9,757 nucleotides of DNA, taken from contig CALMWN010000360.1 of assembly GCA_937873555.1 (NCBI GenBank), positions 1 to 9,757 on the forward strand. Reading direction: 5' to 3'. Below are positions 7,100 to 9,757 of the stretch, piece by piece (the first letter of the stretch is position 1; the number at the start of each line of letters is the position of its first letter). Source of the stretch: an uncultured Clostridia bacterium. Its GTDB lineage: Bacteria; Bacillota; Clostridia; Acetivibrionales; CALMWN01. Below the pieces are notes generated by a model that saw nothing but the letters and a program-made list of their open reading frames with translations, searched no databases and was not told the DNA's origin. The position numbers and the translations under genes are program-made.

Positions 7100-8644
7100 A
7101 TGAAACAACCAGCAAAGAGGTCGATAGCAATTATTCTGATGGTATTTGTTTTAACTGCGATGTTTGCCGGATGTGCCCAGAACTCAAATGTAAGCAAGAA
7201 TGACCAAACAAAGCAGAGCGCTGCAAAACCCACAGAACCTCTGGAAATCAAGTTCATGTCTCCTTTGTTCGAAAACGTGCCTGACATGAACAATCCATGG
7301 TGGACCGAGTTTCAAAAGAAAACCAACACAAAGTGGAATATTGAATGGGTGCCAACCGGTGATTATGACTCCAAGCTCGATATGGTCCTGGCTTCAGGTG
7401 ACCTGCCGGATATTACGGTAAGCCTTAACCTGGCGAAACCTACTCTGGTGTCGGCTATTAAAAAAGGAGCATTCTGGGACCTTACTCCTGTACTTGGAGA
7501 TTTTTCGAAATACCCCAACTTAAAGAAAAACCCAACACCAAATGCGTGGAGCCAGGTGAAGGTGGATGGCAAGATATGGGGAGTACCGCGCAGCAGACCG
7601 CAAATCGACCTTGGCATAAAGATCAGGAAGGACTGGCTTGACAAGCTGGGTATTCCGATGCCTGCAACACTGGATGAATACAGGGTTGCATTAAAGAAGA
7701 TTGTTGATAGTGATATGGACGGCAACGGCAAGAAGGATACACTTGGTCTGATTGGTTACGGATTTATCATGCAGGACAGTGACAGCGTATTCATGACTGC
7801 CTTCGGGTGCTATGACCTTGTCAAGGATGCCGATGGTGGCCTCATACATCCGTACCTGACAGGCGGATATTCAGATTATGTGGAATATATGAGAAACCTG
7901 TATGCTGATGGTATACTGGCCAAGGAGTTTTCGGTAATGAAGAGCACCCAGGCTGAAGAACTGTTCACAACCGGCAGGGCTGCCAGCTACACCCGAAATA
8001 TCTGGAGGGATTATGCCTTCCAGGAACAGATCAGAAAAGTTCAGCCTGAAGCTGCAGTGGAAACAATACCGCCTATGAAAGCTCCCAAGGGCGGACTCAC
8101 TGCATGGCTCGCCAGAGGAGTTTACGGTGCTTTCTACATATCCAAGAAAGTTCCGCAGGATAAACTTATGAGAATCATGGACTTCTATGAGAGCACTACA
8201 ACAGAGGAATGGCTTAATATGTGCTACTTCGGTATAGAGGGAGTACATTACACAATGGTTAACGGCCAGAAGACGTTAAATGATAGAGGAACCAAGGAAA
8301 TAGGGACATCGGTGCAGCAGCCCACAGCCCTTATGAACAATACCTGGGCAAAGGTGGTTTATCCCGGTGCTCCAAAGGATTATAACGACGCCAAGCTGAA
8401 ATCTGTCGAGGTCATAAGCAAGCTTGGAAAGATAAACCCGTTCGAAGCGACTGTCTCTGATTCATGGACAAACACATGGCCCAAGTATGACAAGGAATTC
8501 CAGGCAAATACAATAAAAGCGATAGTTGGACAGATTTCAATGGAAGAGTACAGAAAATACCAGGAATCCTTAAGGAACATGCCTGATTTCAAGAAGGCGT
8601 TCAAAGAGCTTACGGAATCCTATAACGGAATTTTCGGCAAGTAA
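7100..8644 (+). CDS. Extracellular sugar-binding lipoprotein of the ABC importer (LplA-like)
   Basis: Captures the substrate outside the membrane and delivers it to the two permeases. It is 514 residues, within the large-size class of cluster B/CUT1 binding proteins. The N-terminus has a basic stretch (KQPAKR), a hydrophobic core and a lipobox FAGC, with the lipidated cysteine at 25, followed by a polar Ser/Lys/Gln-rich linker to about residue 46. Family landmarks are NPWWTEFQKKTNTKWNIEW, VLASGDLPDI, GKIWGVPRSRPQIDLGIKIR with RKDWLDKLGIPMPATLDEY, and an EF-hand-like loop DSDMDGNGKKD (203-213) that often binds calcium in this family. AAGGAGGG, 8 bases before the ATG, is a strong ribosome site. 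It comes after the flavoprotein gene with a 109-base gap and is followed by a hairpin. The ligand is not deducible; an oligosaccharide is likely. Confidence 0.93.
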   Translation: MKQPAKRSIAIILMVFVLTAMFAGCAQNSNVSKNDQTKQSAAKPTEPLEIKFMSPLFENVPDMNNPWWTEFQKKTNTKWNIEWVPTGDYDSKLDMVLASGDLPDITVSLNLAKPTLVSAIKKGAFWDLTPVLGDFSKYPNLKKNPTPNAWSQVKVDGKIWGVPRSRPQIDLGIKIRKDWLDKLGIPMPATLDEYRVALKKIVDSDMDGNGKKDTLGLIGYGFIMQDSDSVFMTAFGCYDLVKDADGGLIHPYLTGGYSDYVEYMRNLYADGILAKEFSVMKSTQAEELFTTGRAASYTRNIWRDYAFQEQIRKVQPEAAVETIPPMKAPKGGLTAWLARGVYGAFYISKKVPQDKLMRIMDFYESTTTEEWLNMCYFGIEGVHYTMVNGQKTLNDRGTKEIGTSVQQPTALMNNTWAKVVYPGAPKDYNDAKLKSVEVISKLGKINPFEATVSDSWTNTWPKYDKEFQANTIKAIVGQISMEEYRKYQESLRNMPDFKKAFKELTESYNGIFGK

Positions 8645-8654
8645 CAACACATGG

Positions 8655-8689
8655 ATCAAGCCCCTGAACTTATGGTACAGGGGCTTGAT
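8655..8689 (+). terminator. Hairpin after the binding-protein gene (partial terminator or 3' stabiliser)
   Basis: A perfect 12-base-pair stem (ATCAAGCCCCTG with CAGGGGCTTGAT) encloses an 11-base loop and starts 10 bases after the stop codon. Only GCCATTAAAATAC follows, with no T-run, so termination may be weak. Such a hairpin could protect the binding-protein message from 3' decay while letting part of transcription continue into the hydrolase gene. Confidence 0.6.
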
Positions 8690-8701
8690 GCCATTAAAAT
8701 A

Positions 8702-8773
8702 CAAAGGGGCAAGACCTCCTTCTTTGAGCTATAAATTACCCACATCGTTCTATTCTATTTATAAAAAGGGAGG
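8702..8773 (+). promoter_or_regulatory. Possible folded leader over the ribosome site of the hydrolase gene
   Basis: CCTCCTT (8715-8721), similar to the 3' tail of 16S rRNA, can pair with AGGGAGG (8767-8773, one G-U pair), the ribosome site of the next gene; three more pairs (8723-8725 with 8763-8765) extend it past one mismatch. An alternative hairpin (8702-8709 with 8719-8726, two G-U pairs) uses the same bases, so the two folds exclude each other. This was found by hand and is not energy-tested. Confidence 0.25.
8768..8773 (+). promoter_or_regulatory. Ribosome binding site that supports a TTG start
   Basis: GGGAGG stands 7 bases before TTG at 8781. No ATG occurs in frame until 8910, which would cut off the conserved N-terminal strand region. 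TTG is therefore the likely start. Confidence 0.65.
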
Positions 8774-8780
8774 GAACTTA

Positions 8781-9757
8781 TTGATTATTTATTATGACGG
8801 CAGGTTTGAGACAATACTGTTTGGTATCAAGCAATTAAAGCATGTATTTAATAAACTGGACATATTTTTTATTGAGAGAAATCTCAATAGCTTTACGTGC
8901 AGTTCCGATATGAAATCCATCGTGGTATCCTTTGCATCACAGGGGATCAGGCAGGTTTCGGAAACGGTAGGTGAAGAAGGCTTTGAAATCTCGATAGATA
9001 AAAATACGGTATATATAACAGGAAGAGAACACAAGGGTGTAATGTACGGTCTGCTTGATACAGCCGAAAACATGGAGTTCTACGGTGTAGAAAGTATTAA
9101 GGCAAAACAGGAAAATCCCTTCATGAAGATGAGAGGTATTAAATTCAATCTCCCATTCGAACCATATGACATGGGTGACCCGTTCGAAAAAAACGTGAAA
9201 ACCTGCATGGATTTGGATTTCTGGAGAGAGTATATAGACTTCCTTGCATTAAACCGCTACAACTGCCTTTCCTTATGGTCGGAGCATCCTTTTCATATGA
9301 TGTTCAGGCTTGATAAATATCCCCAGACATGTCCTTACTCCGACGTGGAACTGGAAAAATACAAAGAGCTTTTCAAATTCATATTCAGCCACTCAAAACG
9401 CAGGGGAATAGAAGTTTATATCATAACCTGGAATATCAGGCTGACTCCTTTTGTTGCAAAAGGACTGGGACTTCCCGGGGAATTGGGTGATATGGCGGAC
9501 CAGTACGATGTGGTGTACGACCATCACAACAATATTCCGAACAATACAAAGGAATTCGATGCCATCAGGCAGCATTCGGAAGTTGTAAAGGATTATTTCA
9601 AGGAATGCATAAAGGCTCTTGTCACTACCTACAGGGATTTGTCAGGCATAGGCACCTCCTCCAGTGAAGAAATGACAGGCAGTGCGGAGGAAAGGCAGCA
9701 GTGGGTGACAGACACCTACCTTGAAGCTGTTAAAGAGGCTGGGCGCAACGTACCGTT
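8781..9757 (+). CDS. Glycoside hydrolase-like protein, N-terminal part (runs off the window)
   Basis: The first 325 codons are visible, with no stop before the edge. No signal peptide or membrane segment is present, so the protein should act in the cytoplasm on imported material. Residues about 1-110 look like the alpha/beta domain that precedes the catalytic barrel in families such as GH20 and GH67 (EGFEISIDKNTVYITGRE, then HKGVMYGLLDTAE). NPFMKMRGIKFNLPFE (about 112-127) starts a probable (beta/alpha)8 barrel, with FWREYIDFLALNRYNCLSLW, then RRGIEVYIITWNIRLTPFV, and LSGIGTSSSEEMTG (about 287-300). The acidic pair Glu296/Glu297 lies where related barrels carry an acid residue at a strand end, so it is a candidate for catalysis. 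It resembles poorly characterised proteins, some called alpha-glucuronidase-like, in plant polysaccharide loci, but I cannot give a GH family number. It starts with TTG. Its place after the importer suggests a role in cleaving the imported oligosaccharide. Confidence 0.7.
   Translation, partial: MIIYYDGRFETILFGIKQLKHVFNKLDIFFIERNLNSFTCSSDMKSIVVSFASQGIRQVSETVGEEGFEISIDKNTVYITGREHKGVMYGLLDTAENMEFYGVESIKAKQENPFMKMRGIKFNLPFEPYDMGDPFEKNVKTCMDLDFWREYIDFLALNRYNCLSLWSEHPFHMMFRLDKYPQTCPYSDVELEKYKELFKFIFSHSKRRGIEVYIITWNIRLTPFVAKGLGLPGELGDMADQYDVVYDHHNNIPNNTKEFDAIRQHSEVVKDYFKECIKALVTTYRDLSGIGTSSSEEMTGSAEERQQWVTDTYLEAVKEAGRNVP

Noticed and set aside
1..9757. Search for CRISPR arrays, insertion-sequence ends, tRNA or rRNA genes
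   Set aside because: No regularly spaced repeats, transposase-like frames or structural RNA signatures were recognised.

Overview
The window looks like a carbohydrate-use locus from a Gram-positive, probably cellulolytic clostridial bacterium (Ruminiclostridium/Acetivibrio-like; this placement is an inference). The grounds are moderate-to-low GC, strong AAGGAGG-type ribosome binding sites, a Gram-positive lipoprotein-type solute-binding protein, Lpl-type sugar permeases with no ATPase gene beside them, and a large membrane-bound AraC-family regulator of the kind common in Bacillota. All genes lie on the + strand. No mobile element, CRISPR array, tRNA or rRNA was seen.

Layout. The window opens inside a xylose isomerase gene (xylA, 3' part, to 1052), closed by a strong hairpin terminator (1068-1116). 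Next is a 780-residue transmembrane sensor/AraC regulator (1180-3522). A 150-base intergenic region carries two copies of a GACA-N5-TGTC element (3541-3553 and 3577-3589) and a plausible activator-dependent promoter. There follow two ABC sugar permeases (3673-4629 and 4702-5580), an FAD-dependent oxidoreductase of the FAD_oxidored type (5611-6990), and a solute-binding lipoprotein (7100-8644). After a hairpin (8655-8689) and a leader that could fold over its ribosome binding site comes the 5' part of a cytoplasmic, TIM-barrel glycoside-hydrolase-like protein (8781 to the window end), which starts with TTG.

How it may work together (inference). The regulator senses an extracellular or envelope signal through its external domain and activates the transporter operon by binding the paired GACA/TGTC sites. 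The lipoprotein captures an oligosaccharide and the two permeases import it, using an ATPase encoded elsewhere. The glycoside hydrolase-like enzyme, which has no signal peptide, and the flavoprotein then process it in the cytoplasm. The nearby xylA is consistent with a plant hemicellulose (xylose-containing) substrate, but it is separated by a terminator and may be unrelated. The most unusual points are the flavin oxidoreductase gene placed between the permease and binding-protein genes, and the poorly characterised glycoside hydrolase-like family.
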